Source: Macrocybe gigantea
Taxonomy: Eukaryota > Basidiomycota > Agaricomycetes > Agaricales > Callistosporiaceae
Direction: 5' to 3'
DNA length: 64,000 nt
NCBI GenBank assembly: GCA_011319805.1
Contig: SJRY01000246.1
Location: forward strand, 248,001 to 312,000
Shown here piece after piece: positions 1 through 12,771 of the stretch (positions are counted from its first letter, which is position 1; each line of letters begins with the position of its first letter). The translations under genes and the position numbers were made by a program. Under the pieces are notes generated by a model that worked only from the letters and a program-made list of their open reading frames with translations, had not been told where the DNA came from and did not search any database.

Positions 1-1266
1 TGAAGACCACGCCTCTGAGCGGCATTTGTCCTTGCCAGGGATCTCGACAGGCAACAACGCGAGACCAATCCTCGTCGTATCGTTCACTGCCACACGGGAG
101 CCTGCTAGACCCACCGCCTTCAAAGGAACTCGACTCAGAAGGCAGCTCTTCCGAAATCGAGCCCGTTAGACTGCATCGTTCGGGCGTATGGATTCTGTCA
201 TGGAAATGAAAGCGCATCACGTCTGCTAACGTGGGGCCGACGAAGCCGCCCGCTTGTGCTGCCGCCCTATTAGGTGGTAGCGACGTGGCTCCGCTAGGAA
301 AGTTGTCCTGATTTTGTAGTGTCTCCGTCAACGCTGTTATTGACAAAGCAGCAGCAGTCGTCACTAGAGGAGCAGCAAGGACAAGCTTATGGTTGTAATG
401 GATGATTTCACAGGACGGTGGGGAAGGGCCCCAGCAATGAGGAACTAGTTCTCGTGTTTGTTCGCAAAGTGGCAACTCAAAGTACGCATCCGGTGCGAAC
501 GTCGACGGAGCCTGGAGCAACCGTCTCGTGATAGCCTCCGGTAGATTAGATTCGAACGCACCCGATAACCCATAATAATGTATGAACGCGTGACATCAAA
601 CAACACCGATCCATACTGAGCAAGTTGAGAAGGCAAGTTAGCTTTGTGCGGAGTCAGCTTTAATGACCGTAGAAGACGTTACAGGGAAGTCGCACAGCGA
701 GTGGTCATCATCCAGGTCAACCATAACATCAGCGAATCCATCGATACATCCGAATACCAGGAAATAGGCGAAGGTAATCTTCTTAACATTGTTACGACTT
801 CCAGATATGATTCGAGCCCTGCCCATTGCAATAATTGTCTTTCGTTCTTGCCATCGTTTTCAGAAAGCCTTCAATCGATGAGTTACGAAGGGTTGACTAC
901 GCCAAAGGCGACACACATAAGATAGCACGTCCAGAGGTCGTCAAGCCTGATTTCTCGCTTCGAACGAATTCGTGACATCGTCCAGAATCTCTTCTTCAGT
1001 TCGGCCGCCAAGCACCGGCTGGTCAACCAGCGCTCAGATAATCGCCGCTCTGGTGCGTTGCAATCGAACTTGAAACGAAATATTCGAGCGTAGAGCCGAG
1101 AATTCCGCTGGATTGAAACGGAATGTTTTATGTGTTTCGACACAAGGGACAGGTTGTATATCGGCGTGGGGGGTCCCAAAAAGGTGGTTTCGGAGACGAC
1201 CAGATACAGGACGATGTGTTCCCAGTCATCCAATGTAAGACGGTATATTGGGGGAATGGAGGGCAT
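1..1266 (-). CDS. F-box-like protein, 3' end cut by window edge
   Basis: The protein starts at 1266 and runs off the left edge. Its N-terminus (IYRLTLDDWEHIVLYLV) reads as an F-box-like helix. It is followed by a conserved block with SRLYARIFRFKFD, RRLSERWLTSRCL and DDLWTCYLM, which I recognise from a large Agaricomycete family of F-box-like proteins. A clean GT-AG intron (869-916) joins CYLM to LSENDGKNERQLLQWA. Further left, a frame with FAPDAYFELPLCEQ stays open to base 1 and matches the family's C-terminal half. The join between these blocks (about 590-690) is unresolved: a plausible intron exists at 616-682, but the frame after it meets a stop, so either the splice differs or the gene is damaged. 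F-box proteins usually recruit substrates to SCF ubiquitin ligases; that role is inferred. Confidence 0.7.
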
Positions 1267-1325
1267 TATGCTGAGGAAGCGGGGCGCCGCAAGAGATGGG
1301 TATCAGCGACGTTGCAAGCCCTTCC

Positions 1326-1332
1326 TATATAA
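1326..1332 (-). promoter_or_regulatory. TATA-like box of the F-box-like gene
   Basis: TATATAA on the + strand, which reads TTATATA on the minus strand, lies about 60 bases upstream of the ATG at 1266. Position and sequence fit a core promoter element. Orientation is inferred from the neighbouring gene. Confidence 0.35.
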
Positions 1333-1333
1333 A

Positions 1334-3124
1334 GGTCGTGGCCGAGAACTTCATCGGAGCGGAGATGCTGAATTGGTGCGTACAGTATGTGATCGCCGCG
1401 CTTCGATCCGTCAAAGGGTGAGAGAGCGTTCATGATTCAATTTCCCAATTTCCCTGCGCCCATTGCCGTTAATTCTTGTTTTAGGATCGTTTCTGATCAT
1501 CAAAACACCTAGGAGAGTCCCCGGAGTTGCCGTTGTTTTGCCATCTTCAGTAGAGGTTGAGTCGAAAACTAGTGTTTGTCGGACACTTTCCAGAACGCTC
1601 AATCAGATTTTGACAAACCGCCGGTCGGAGTTTTCCGGATATCGTTTACGTTGAACATTGGCCGTTCCCTTTTCTCGCTGAAAGTGTAGCTCGTTGGAGC
1701 GAACCCCTAAGGGAATGACTTGCTGAAACAGACAGCTCAAGCAGAGACCAAGTTGGAGGCCCGATACCTTTCTTCTTAGACAACACATTTTAAAGCAAGT
1801 TATGTTGCGGTAGGATGACAAAGACTTTAGGCACCTACCAGAAACCGAGAATTTGGAAATTCCGCCTGGGCTACTTCTGCATCCAGCGATATCCAATCGG
1901 TTACACGTATTACATATGCAACTCCTCGGTGTTTGCCCGAAGTCTGCGCTGGTGCCACCCTGCAAGAAGACGATAACCCTGCGACAAAGTGATGTAGAGA
2001 AATCTTAGATGACGACATCATCATGACAGGTGATCAATTCAGTACTCACGGGCGTTGTTACAAAGAGACCGTCCTCGACGAGTCGCGGTTGTTGACTGAT
2101 CGGCAACCTGCAATGATGACTGCGTCACGACGCCGCAAATGCGGACTACACAACGCGGTGCCCGCCGCTTCGTCGGGGTGCTCCATGAAGGGGGGAAGAG
2201 GGATGGTCGCCGCGATCTGAAACATTCATTTGCCGGAGGAAGGAGAACATGCAAGTCGCACCGCACTGATTGGGGTTGGTCCAGGCGAATGAGAAGGCAT
2301 CTTCTGCGCAATGTCAGGGCGAAAGGCACGCAAATGGATGTTGAGAGTCACTGAACAGCCAGCAGCGCTGGACAGTCCGCCTGAATATCCTCGTGTTCAG
2401 TGTAAGACAGTGCATGGAATCAGAGGCGTTGCCCAACAGGATTTGATGGGGGTATGAAGAGGACGTGGTGTTAATTGTGGCGTGCATGTTGACCGAACGA
2501 TTAGAACGTGATGCTCGCGGAATGAATGGTTCTGTGTCTTTGACGAGCTCCAAATCATAGTTCAGGATGAACATGGTGAGGAAACGTCTGAAGGGTGCTG
2601 CCTATGGTCCGCCTGGCGGATCTGCAATCTCACCACGAATATGGCTCACTTGTTCGGCCCTTATTGGCTGCTTCCGAATCCGTACAGTCACTGATAAACT
2701 TATCCAGACAGCACGGGACAAACTTGAATGACATAAAGGTCTCCCGCTAAACATAGGAGAGCCGGTTCAAGAAGTTCAAGGCTCGCGATCTTCCTGGAAA
2801 GAAGCGCTCACCTCAGTGGCATGCCTACCTATGAGATGCTGGAAAAGCATACAGTGAGCACGCCGTATCTCGCAAATTCGTCTATTGCCACATTAGCCGA
2901 CGGTTACAGACTACTGTGGTTTGCAAGGCTGCAGGGGTTCAAGAGCGGACGACGGGTCAGTAGTGAAAACCTCATAGATGCTGGCCCAACGTACTGTATA
3001 TCCATGGTGACAAACTCCTGTATGGGTTGATCCCTGTCTGCGCATCAGCAGACTGTATTTCCGAGAAAGACTGATTGGCATTATGCCTGATTGTACTTCA
3101 ATGAGGCATGGAAGATTCCGCAGC
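1334..3124. other. intergenic, no supported gene
   Basis: Short open frames exist on both strands, the longest near 1603-1965 and 2039-2574. None shows a recognisable domain or a consistent exon chain. I see no gene here. Confidence 0.5.
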
Positions 3125-4446
3125 CTAAGGACAGTCGGAAGGATCCCAGTCCGTAATAAGGCCTAACGCATTTTTACTCCTTCTGCAGCAACGGCGTATT
3201 TCGAAGAACAGACCTTCGTCAAGTCCATCTAAGATTGAGATTTCATCCTCCGCGAGACTAAAGTCGAATATTTGAGTGTTCGCGACGATCCTCTTCTTTG
3301 AAGCAGATTTGGGCAATGGGATAAATCCCTAAATGCGGTTATGTCAGTTGGCGACGTCAACCAATATGCGGGGTTATACTACCTTTTGGAGCGAATATCT
3401 GAGCAAAATCTGTGCCGGTTCTTTTTTATACTTTTCCGCGAGCTTCACGATGTTAGGGTGATTAAAACGAAGGCCGCGAACTAGCGGAGCCCAGGCCTTG
3501 GTAGGTGTTTTACGATAATGTCATCAGATATCAAATCAACGCTGCATAGCTGATCGGATCCTGACCTCTAAAGCGATTCCGTAATCTTTGCAGAACTCCA
3601 CGACGTCCTTGCGCACCATAAAGGGGTGAAGATCAATCTAGATGGGAAACCATCGATAAGTCGGTTTACGAAAAGACATGCATGCAGTAGGCACGAACCT
3701 GGTTGATGACAGGCAGGGGAAGGCCCGAATCGACGAGCTCCTTCATATGTCTGACACCAAAGGTGCTGATACCCGCGCTCTTTAGCATGCCCTCTTTCTG
3801 TGCGTCGCAGATCGCGCGCCAGCTCTCGAGACGCGCCTGAGGTCCGCCAACGGGCCCGTGGATCAGGTACAGATCGATGTAGCCGAGGCCACACGCGTCC
3901 AAAGAGTTCTTGATGGACTTCCGGACCGCGTCGTACCGGTTGTTGTACTTGAGTTTTGTCGTGTAGAAAATCTCCGAGCGGGGAACACCGGAGGCATCGC
4001 AAAAATCGAGGATAGCTTTTCCGACCTCGCGTTCGTTCTCATACCATTCGGCAGAGTCCTATTATGACAACGTGTATCGATAGCGAAGATGTTCATTCAA
4101 TAGACTGACGCGACCATGCAGGGTAAACTACTTGCAATGTGGCGATATCCGGCCTGAAAGATTGATCCTGCGTTAAATGGGTTGGTCACAACTCACAGGA
4201 GAACGTACCTCCAATGCGCATGTCACCGCCTTGTACGCATCTTTGCCATCCAATTCATATGTTCCTGAACGGTAATGCAGATATCAGCCGAGCTAGCTGC
4301 AAGTCTGTCATCGCATGCCGAACGGTAGTTACCAAATCCGATGACCGGGATTTCATTACCGTCACGAAGCTTAAAAAGAAGATTACCGCGCTGGCTAGCA
4401 GATAGAATAGATATGATCAGTTTACCTTCACTTTGGAGCTCAACAT
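3125..4446 (-). CDS. aldo-keto reductase, complete, eight exons
   Basis: An NAD(P)H-dependent carbonyl reductase of the aldo-keto reductase superfamily, about 276 residues by my splicing. The exon chain is 4426-4446, 4333-4369, 4209-4264, 4136-4153, 3699-4058, 3566-3637, 3383-3496, then 3214-3328 and 3125-3162 around a final 51-base intron; phases agree throughout. The product starts MLSSKVKLRDGNEIPVIGFG. The catalytic tetrad is visible: Asp and Tyr in HIDSAEWYENE, Lys in TTKLKYNN and His in YLIHGP. The C-terminal cofactor loop reads FIPLPKSASKKRI, and the end is DEGLITDWDPSDCP. Oddities are a first exon of seven codons, an 18-base exon encoding AGYRHI, and a GC-AG intron after it (donor ATT|GCAAGT). 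Substrate is unknown; fungal relatives reduce sugars and aldehydes. Confidence 0.9.
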
Positions 4447-6287
4447 CAGTTGCGGGGTCAACATTATCGATGATGTTGTATCGGAAGGTGCTTAATGACC
4501 GTGAGAAATCGTGGTAACGGAACAACGTTTGGCAACTCTCTGACCGGGACTCTGACCTGAGATGTGACAACGGTAAGTAGGGTTACAATTATCCTCTTCA
4601 AAACTCTTTCATATTTGACTGACTGGAATGGCAAGCGTTATCAGAGAAATTATTTCCTCAGATTGTGGCTCGGAAGCTCGGATAACCATGGCTGGCGTTC
4701 TTCAGAGCTCGGAGGTTAGATTGGATCTAACAATAGGAAATGAGAAGTTTTTCGCAAGCTTGTCTCTAGCAAGAAATTTTTTCTCAGTCGACTCGATCTT
4801 CACGCAACACGTTCATTGTGTCCGGGTCCTTGGGAGTGGTAGTGGAACACAAGGCTGTCGTGTGAACCCGGACTTAGCACCATTCATCCGGTCCAATGAT
4901 TGTTCAGGTACGTGTAGCTCGCCACTCATTGCAATTACGCCATGTAGGGAAAGCGGAAAAGCATCGGTGTATTGCTTCGAACCCTGTTCATGTGCATGTT
5001 TCGCGACTGTTCTAAACGAGGCCACTTTTTAGCAACAGAATGAAATAACAGCGTAACTTTCCAATGACGCAGCTGTCTTTCTGGAGATCTAAAAGTCATG
5101 GGCTACCAGCGCACGCATTCCGCTGTGGACGTTCTCCCAGGCCCCGTCCCATTAAAGGAAGTCTGAAGAGGGATCTGGTCCGAGCTTTCTCAGCCTAGCT
5201 TTTTCCATAACGAAGCAGACCCAACCTCTATCGATCAGGAGAGGACGCCGACCGTTCCATCTTCTCGCCATCCTCGTCAGCTGCTACTAATAACCGGCCT
5301 ACACGGAACACTCGACCAAGTCGTATCATTCCACGTTATTGTGGGGAAATAAGATGTTGCCTGTCAGGTCTCCGATTGCCATTTACATCAACCTTCGGTG
5401 CAAAAGGCAGTATAATATCCGAGAGAGTTACTCAATGATTGGCTCGTCGGTGGTGGTTCTGCTCGATTAATCCCGAGCTTTGAATATCTTCCCAGGTTCG
5501 TGGTTGCCCTCTCTTACCCACATGACTCGCTGCTACCCTCCTTGACTGGTGCAGCCATGCTATACCAGGTAAGCTGAATCAGATAACGATGGTCAGCGAT
5601 GGGCACCAAGTGCTCATGAGATATCACAGCCACTCTGGTACTTCTTACCTCGCCCGCTGTGCGGTTCATTCTTTTACCGGTCCCTCTTGCATTTTTTTTT
5701 TCACGATAGGACAGCTGATGATTGTCCGCGTCCATCGCGATTCGGGCCGCCTTCCTATCCCAAGCAAGTGCTTTGGGCTTTCACCTCGGATGCAATGATC
5801 CTACACAGTCCGAGATGCTGTGATTTCATATCTAAAACATCACTACTGAGGTTTGCTGCTATGGTCTTATCGATATGAAAACATATGTGTCTTTTGGCAC
5901 GGGAAAGGTGTCTGGTACGTTGGTCTAGTCCGTTCGTGTAGTTGTTTGGTTGCGTATGTCCGGCGCCAATGCCCCTACAATTAGCACTGTCGTTGATCTC
6001 TACTATCATCTTTCCACACGGAACTAATGTGCGCTTCATGAAAATTTGTAGAGAATGACCAGTCGTGTGTGCATCGTGTAACGGCTTCCATATCACAACG
6101 ATCTCGACTTTGCTCATGCGGAACAGAGGTGAACATAGCCTACTCAAGAATATATTGTATTCCTTGAAGGATCTCCTTGCGGGGTCAGCGATTGTTTGGC
6201 ATCATTTGTTAAGTTCTGAAGCTATGGCCTTGGGAGCCAAAGCGTTGCTCGATGCGACTCTCCTTCGCGCCTAACACAACGCGGTGA
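4447..6287. other. intergenic, no supported gene
   Basis: Moderate open frames (4628-5032 on +, 5755-6147 on -) have no domain, no splice-supported extension and no resemblance I can name. The stretch separates the reductase from the HSBP1-like gene and probably holds both promoters. Confidence 0.45.
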
Positions 6288-6801
6288 ATGGCGAACTCGG
6301 CGCAGCCGCTTAACGTGTCCCCTTCGACGCCCGCGAAGCCTGCAGAAGCAGATAAAAACAAGACGCCTACACCACCTACAGTCACGAAGTCGGGCTCAAA
6401 GTCTGGGGCAAAGTCTGGGGCTAAGGTGCCTTCGATTACGCCTGCTGATATTTCGAGCCCACATGAGCTTACAGCGTTCGTCAGTGTTTCAATCTCTTCT
6501 CACCGATGCGCTCACTCCAGCTCTTTAACAAGGTCGAGAATATTTTGGAGCAGCTAGAGACCAAGTTTGACGACATGTCGGGTGAGATTCTCGAGCGCAG
6601 TGCGTATTTTGCTCTCCTGAAAATTATCCATATCCTGCGCGTCCTAACGGCTTTATTCCAGTGAACCAGATGTCCACGCGTGTCGATGCACTGGAGGCTG
6701 CCATTCACGACATCATCAATGGCGACATCAGTGTACCTCAATCACCTTCGCCGAATCCGCCTACACCAGGCATACGTAGAAGTGATAGTGGATTCCAGTG
6801 A
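6288..6801 (+). CDS. heat shock factor-binding protein 1 (HSBP1)-like
   Basis: A 132-residue product from three exons: 6288-6479, 6533-6599 and 6662-6801. Both introns are GT-AG and phases agree. The N-terminal 55 residues are Pro/Ser/Lys-rich and look disordered, with a repeated SGAK element. From ELTAFVENILEQLETKFDDM through MSTRVDALEAAIHDIINGD is the HSBP1 coiled coil, with heptad-spaced hydrophobic residues. HSBP1 family members are small trimeric coiled coils that bind heat-shock factor and are also linked to WASH-complex assembly in other eukaryotes; which role applies here is not visible. The disordered N-terminus makes the protein longer than the roughly 75-residue animal form. The ATG at 6288 opens this frame. 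Confidence 0.85.
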
Positions 6802-7415
6802 CGCATTACGGTTGTGCATGGTTCTGGAGGTCTGCTTTTTCTCTTGATCCGCGTCGGCGGAAATTTTTCTTCTTACTTCCTATCACATTACTTCCAGGTT
6901 GAGCTTCCGGGGACGTCTTAGGTTATCCCGGTCATCATGGAGGAGACGATGCAGCGATTGGAGGGTATGCATGATCTTCAGTTGAACGAGTTTGCCAAGT
7001 GGGGTTTCTATCAGAATTGGGCTAGGTCTCAGTTTGTAGGGACTCTGGCAAGCGGCAGGGTACTTAGTTTGGAGCTCCTTGTACCCAGAAGGAATAATAT
7101 GACTTTTGCTGAACTAGTTCTCTCATTTCTCTCCTAGGAGCGCTGATTTCGGTGCTGGATATGTAGGAATCTAATTTCTGTGTCCTTCGAACTCAAACAA
7201 CCTCACGAGATTGTCGACGGACTGCGGTAAACAAAACATGGACTTACGCATTTTTTCATTGGTGCTGTTCCTGGTTCCTGAATACCGTGTTGACAATTCC
7301 TTTTCTTGTTCCACCATCGTCGGCGCCCTCGACAGCCTGGACGGTGACTGACGACGTCCTCGCTTCATAGCATATCCGACGCGTTTGACGAAGCATCGTG
7401 CCACGCGGAGCCTAT
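6802..7415. other. intergenic, no firm gene
   Basis: A 66-residue open frame at 6937-7137 (starting MEETMQRLEGMHDL) has charged, helical composition but no family and no visible splice partner. Otherwise this is the 3' flank of the HSBP1-like gene and the upstream region of the next gene. Confidence 0.4.
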
Positions 7416-8749
7416 ATGTTCCTTCGATTCGATCCCAGCAAGATTGTCCTTCCTCCCGTTCTGGGTGGGCCAGCTGTCCATTATGGGGCCGCGTACAATT
7501 CATCTTCCGGCCCGTCTCAAAGCACCGGCAAGCGGAAGCGGAACCATATGGCTTCGGAGCATGACCAGGATGTAGATTCGGACCTAGTATGTCAATATGG
7601 CCAAGCTGGAGGCTGCTAGCCTTGCGGGCCCATGCTTACACATGACCTCCTAGTCCGAAGGAGGAAGCAGCAGTGGGAAAACTAGACTGAGGCCTAATCA
7701 GGAGGCTTCACTGAAAGAGGTGAGAGCTTAGCGCTTAGCTGTTGCCAGAATGCCACACGGAAACGCTGAATGCCCGACTTGTTCTCAGCCTCTTCTGTCA
7801 TTCCAAACGAGACAGGAACTCATTGAAGCCCTTCGGGATCGGTTTCAGCAGAACCACAGTGTCGATTTTGCGGGGAGTTACCGCGTCATGGAAAACGGCG
7901 TCAGTCACAAGCAGCGCATTCAAACCCTCACGCATGAAATATGGAAGGCCACCGGCTACAGATTCACGTATGAATAGATCTCTTTGCAGTGACTGTCTCC
8001 CTGTGGATTTGCTAACTCATGTCAGGGTGAAGGATCACCCTCGTACCAAGCAGGGACACAGAACCAGGTTATGGTGCTCGCAAGACGAAGCGCACAAGTC
8101 TAAGTCGTCGCGCTCAGCGGCGGCGCCGCGCGTCACCAGCGACGGCACCACTCTGGCGAAGACGAGATATCCCTGCAGAAGCGGCCTTCTGATTTCATCT
8201 CGCGACGACAGCCCGGCTGGGATGATCGTCGTGGTCGTACGAATGCACCACCACTACGCGCACGAGCCATACTACGACGCTTCTCTGCCAGCTGAGATGA
8301 CTCAGTCCATCTGGGAGACGATGGGATGGAGACAGAATCGTTCCGCTGGCGTCCAGCAGAGCTCTGTGGCATCGGAGGGCATCGACTCGGATGTGGATTC
8401 ATCAGACGACGAGGGCGACGCTCACTCGCATATCGGAGCAGATACTCAGTGTGCATCCACATCGTCTCAGCAACCAGACGGACTCATGCTAGACCCAGAG
8501 ACCTATCAAAAGCGCATGAAGCGGCATATAGAGACCATACGCGACTTCTGCGACGGCCTGGAGTACCAACTGCCTTTCAATGACTATCGTATGCTGGAGG
8601 TACTAGAGCGTGAGGGCGCCCAATTCCTGCGCTTGGTCAATGACTGCTTGGAAAAGGAAGGACGCCTTCGACCCGGAGACCGTATTGCCCCTATGACTGT
8701 TCGGCATAGTGAAATCGACCATACGGTTTCCGACAACCGTCCATCCTAA
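7416..8749 (+). CDS. Cys/His-rich hypothetical protein, Agaricomycete-specific family
   Basis: About 379 residues from four exons: 7416-7586, 7654-7719, 7789-7967 and 8026-8749, all with GT-AG junctions and consistent phase. The N-terminus holds a basic patch (GKRKRNH) and acidic/Ser runs. The middle (ELIEALRDRFQQNH to KATGYRFTVKDHPRT) leads into a segment with WCSQDEAHK, then RYPCRSGLLISSR, then RMHHHYAHEPYYDASLP. The Cys and His spacing suggests a metal-binding or FAR1/MULE-like DNA-binding fold; this is inference. I recognise the WC-Q-D and H-H-YYD signatures from unnamed proteins repeated in agaric genomes. The C-terminus (DPETYQKRMKRHIETIRDF onward) is a predicted helical bundle. An upstream in-frame GTG at 7398 exists, but 7416 is the first ATG. 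Confidence 0.65.
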
Positions 8750-9023
8750 CGCACTTTTGAGTTTGTCCTCCTCTTGTTCACCCCAATCGTTTTTCGACCT
8801 GTATATCATTTTCTGAGACATTGTGTTCCTGACCGTCTTCTGAACAATCGCTTAGAATGGGAATGCGGGTGACTCCTTTCTACGCCGATGACTGCCAGCC
8901 TCCTGGCCTCTGTTAGAGACTAAAAGATGACGTTACGATCCGCTTCCTCCCCAGGATTCGTCTTACTTCAAGCGCCTTGCAATTGCAACAGTTCGAACAC
9001 AAATTCCAACGGTTTTTTTTGCA

Positions 9024-11368
9024 ATGCCTTCCAAGCTCTCGCTCTTCTTCACTAACACAGTTCTCTTCTGCTGCTCTCTCATTTATGCTTGGTTCCGCTC
9101 CTTGTGGCCTGGCCAAACCCCTGCTGGCGTCGACCTTGAACGAGGATGCGTCCAGGCCCAGGAGCATGTCCGTCCAGAGGATCCGCTCACGCCGCCACCG
9201 AAATTCAGGCCGCCTCGCCCTCGCCGCTCCTTTGACGTGGACCTTGAGGCAGCTCTGGATATCAGTTACGAGGTTCAAGTCCAAGAAGAACGCATCCTTA
9301 GTCCCCGCATCATTCCCAGCGTTGCATCCTTCACCTCCTCGTCGTTCATTGTTGACCTCGAGAAAGACGATCTCTGTCCGGAGCAAGACACGGGTCCTCT
9401 TCCGTGTCCCAAGCTCATGCTGACTCAACCGGATGCAGATGATGTGGGAGATAATTGCGGTTTGAACGCCGCTCCGGAACACGGTATGTTTAGTCTTCAA
9501 TCTTCGCCGTCCACCTCTTATTCTTACCGCCGCAGATGAGGACAACGGTTATCTGTCGCCTTCTCACAGACCCGTTCTTCTCAAGACCGAAGAGCAACTG
9601 CAAGCAGAAGAACAAGAGCGAGAGCGCCAGCTGAAACAAGAACAATGTGAAGCTCAAGCTCAAGCGCGATTCGAATCTTCGAACAACGAACTAACAAATT
9701 CTAAGCGACACGGGTTGGTGGTCGCCTCCCCTTCAGCTGAGGAAGCTCTCATCCAGGAAGTCAACCGTTTTAGCGAGTCTGCGGATGCGCCGCCCTCGCC
9801 GCCGGAAAGGGAGATTCTGCCCGTTGAAGTCGGTGCCCTAACCCCATACCCATCTATCGAGTCTATTCCCACTATTTCTCCACACTACTGGCCTTTATAT
9901 GTTCCGCCATCCTCTTACCAATCATCTACCAACACATCATTATCCCTTCCTATCCCTACCTCTGATACATCCCCGGCTTCCCCCAGCAAGTCTTCCCCTT
10001 CTAGCCAGCCCCCTCCTCTCCCACTTCCGCCATGTCCGGAGGTGAAGAACAGTGACGAGATCAAAAGCGATGTTGTCATGCAGTTGGAGGCTGACGATGT
10101 CAAGCTGAAAGAAAGACATCGTCATCGCAAGCAGAAAAGGAAGTCCAAGGCTCACCGGGAACAGGAACAAGACGAGCCTCTCCCCTTGCCTCTACCATCC
10201 AGTGCTCGTGTCCCGCCGTGCAAGCGTCCACTCAAGCATTACCGCTCGAATGCAAGGTGCATTCTTGTGCCAATCACGAACCTTCAGGGCTCGGCTCGCC
10301 GCCGACCTTCACATACTGAAATCGAAGAGGTATGTCGTCGTTGAGATTGTCAAATTCATTTCACTGACAATGAATTTTCAGATTTTGCGCTACGAAGAAC
10401 CCAAGAAGGTTGAGAAGAAGCGCCCTACATCAACGGTGTGGTTTAGCTCTAAACATACCTTTGCACAGGAGCAGACCCAGGCTGACTCGAGCCGTCCTGG
10501 ACTTGAGAGCCAATCCATCCCGCCGACTCGTCGTCGTCGCGCTCCCAAGAGAGAGGCACCAGCGCTTTCCAAGGAGGTGATTCATGAGGACGAGAAAGAG
10601 GCCGAACTCGATGACGACACCACGCGCGTCGCGTCCGCGATCATGAACGCGTTCAAGGACATGCGCGAAGAAGCTTATCGTGACAACGGGAGCTCTGCAC
10701 GTGAATTGATCAGTCGGGACACAGTGATCGTCGGGGAGACCTCTGAGGACGCGGTGGAAGACGGCGAGCGGCTCCTTGCAGAGGCTCCTGATCTGGAGAA
10801 CTTCGACATGAGCGTGTTTTACAAGGTCAATCCGTCCTTCCGGCTCCCAACCCCCGACCCCTCTTTCCTCTTCGGCTCCTCGTCACCCCCTCCTTTCTGT
10901 CGCTCGGACTCTGGCCACATCGTTCCGCCCCCTCCGAAGGAGTCCTCGCCTCCGCCCCAGCCTGAGGACTATCCCCTTCAGAATCCTTGCTTGTCTGTCG
11001 ACGTCGCTCTCCGGCCCATAAGCCCTGTCTCGTCCCGCGATTCAGTCACCGCTGTCATGGACGACAGTGAATACGACGACATCGAGGCCATTCTGCAGGG
11101 CTTAGAGGACGTCGCTTCTACCGTACGGACGCTGAGGCCTCTCAAGCTCCCTCAGACCTTGCAAGCTGCAAAACAGCAAGTAATAGCCCCAGTCGTCTCC
11201 TTTGCCTCCCCTGTTTCCTGCACTTCTCCGGTGCCGACTAGTGCTCCTCAACCGGACGACCACAATCCGGATGAGCCGCTCGCCGACGACAACTGTTCCA
11301 CGCGTTCGACAGTCGGCGATGGCGACCACTGGAGTGACGTCTTCGAGCTGGACCAGTATAGCTCCTAA
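9024..11368 (+). CDS. low-complexity protein with N-terminal hydrophobic anchor
   Basis: A 746-residue product from exons 9024-9483, 9536-10329 and 10382-11368, with both introns GT-AG and in phase. Residues 5-28 (LSLFFTNTVLFCCSLIYAW) form a hydrophobic stretch that could be a signal anchor. The rest is rich in Pro, Ser, Glu and Asp. It includes a charged coiled-coil-like segment (EEQLQAEEQERERQLKQEQ), a basic segment (KERHRHRKQKRKSKAHRE) and a second basic segment (PPTRRRRAPKREAP). No catalytic domain is recognised. The basic patches could be nuclear signals or lipid-binding tails; the hydrophobic N-terminus argues for a membrane-associated protein with a disordered cytosolic tail. Function unknown. 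Confidence 0.75.
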
Positions 11369-12771
11369 GCCAAGTTCGTCTTTTGTTTCTTTTCTCTTTG
11401 TTCTGCTCTTTGCTTTCATTTTTGTTCTTTTACGCCTTCTTTGCACGACTTTCCATCCTGCGTTTCGATTTCATTTCGCTTTACTTTACCGCCTTTCCCC
11501 TTCATGCCCCAGATGTACGGAATGGGATTCCCTTTTAGGGCCCCACCGGCTGATTTTTACTTTCGAATTTTGCATACTCTCCCCCCTCCGCCGTAACCCA
11601 TAATTCCCCCCGCCTGGATTCTTAAGGAGACGGCGGCTGTTATATATTAATAAAAGTTTAATAATAAAAAAATTCTTTGAAAACAATGGCTTCGAGGAGT
11701 AGGGCGGGGTTAGATTGCTCAACGGCCTTGTTTGTAACGTGAGATTGCTCCAGACCGTCGCGATGATAGACTCGGATACATGAACGTTCTTAACAGTGAT
11801 CTTGATTATGTCATCATAACAATTGTAGACATGTCTCGGTGTTGACGACAGGAAAATCGTGTTATCAACATGTTATTAATGCGAGTTCCAACATCACCGC
11901 TCCGAATATCGATGTTCTAAGCTTCCGAGAAGCTCCCGATGCTCAGCTCTGCCTCCAGCTCTAGGACTCTGGGTCCATTGGTGTTAACATTGGTAAGCAG
12001 TGCTACGACTCGGAGCTTGGGTCGTAAGGATCTGGGTGATTAAACCAGACCTCTTCCATAGCGGACATGTCCATTTCGGGGTGCGGCTCGAGATTAATGT
12101 CATTCAGAAGGTCCATCAAGGAGGGTGGATGGGGTTTTTTTTTCTTTGCATTGCTCATGCCAAACATTTCACTCACTGCCTGATATAATCACTAGAGTAT
12201 TTCACAGTATAAGTATCACAAGGTGTTTTCGACCTTCCAATGTGATGATATATACCAAAGGGGTATTAACAAAGGCATAACAAATCCAGCCCTACCGAGG
12301 AGTAAATGCAACCATTAGGAAAAAAATGATTCTCCGCCAGAACCATGCAGCCTATCTATCTATCGAAACGTAAATGATCCGTTTATTCGGTTCGGACTCG
12401 GAGGTGAGAATAATAGCACTATCAATTACCCAGCGCATTGCAGATAGTTATATTCGTTCTCTCGCATCGGCATTCTCATAGCATGTACATATTCGTAACC
12501 AGCTTGGACTCGGAGGACTCGGAGGCCCTGCTAAGGGATGCGGAATGACTTTTGGGCGTTCAAACGTCCAGATGTTACATCAGACGAACGTGGACTTAAT
12601 GGGCACTCAGTTCCTGAATTTAGGTAAGTCTCTTCCGACCGAAAGCGAACAAGGCGCGATGATCCCCTAATGGATGACCGGTGGACTGGACGTCACCCTA
12701 GTGACCTTCAGCCTTCCTCATAAACGCCACTTTCGAAGAATCCGAACTGGTACTACGATTTCGCCTTCCGC
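11369..12771. other. intergenic, AT-rich
   Basis: The left part is pyrimidine-rich 3' flank of the previous gene, followed by an AT-rich tract around 11635-11680. A short CTAT microsatellite sits near 12352-12364. Nothing coding is supported. Confidence 0.5.

Noticed and set aside
4628..5032. 134-codon plus-strand open frame
   Set aside because: No domain, no splice support, and a similar-quality frame exists antisense; composition does not resemble the neighbouring genes.
5755..6147. 130-codon minus-strand open frame
   Set aside because: No family resemblance and no upstream or downstream exon; kept as intergenic.
10202..10381. Plus-strand frame with a start at 10202 before the third exon of the 9024-11368 gene
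   Set aside because: Out of frame with exon 2 and explained by the intron at 10330-10381.
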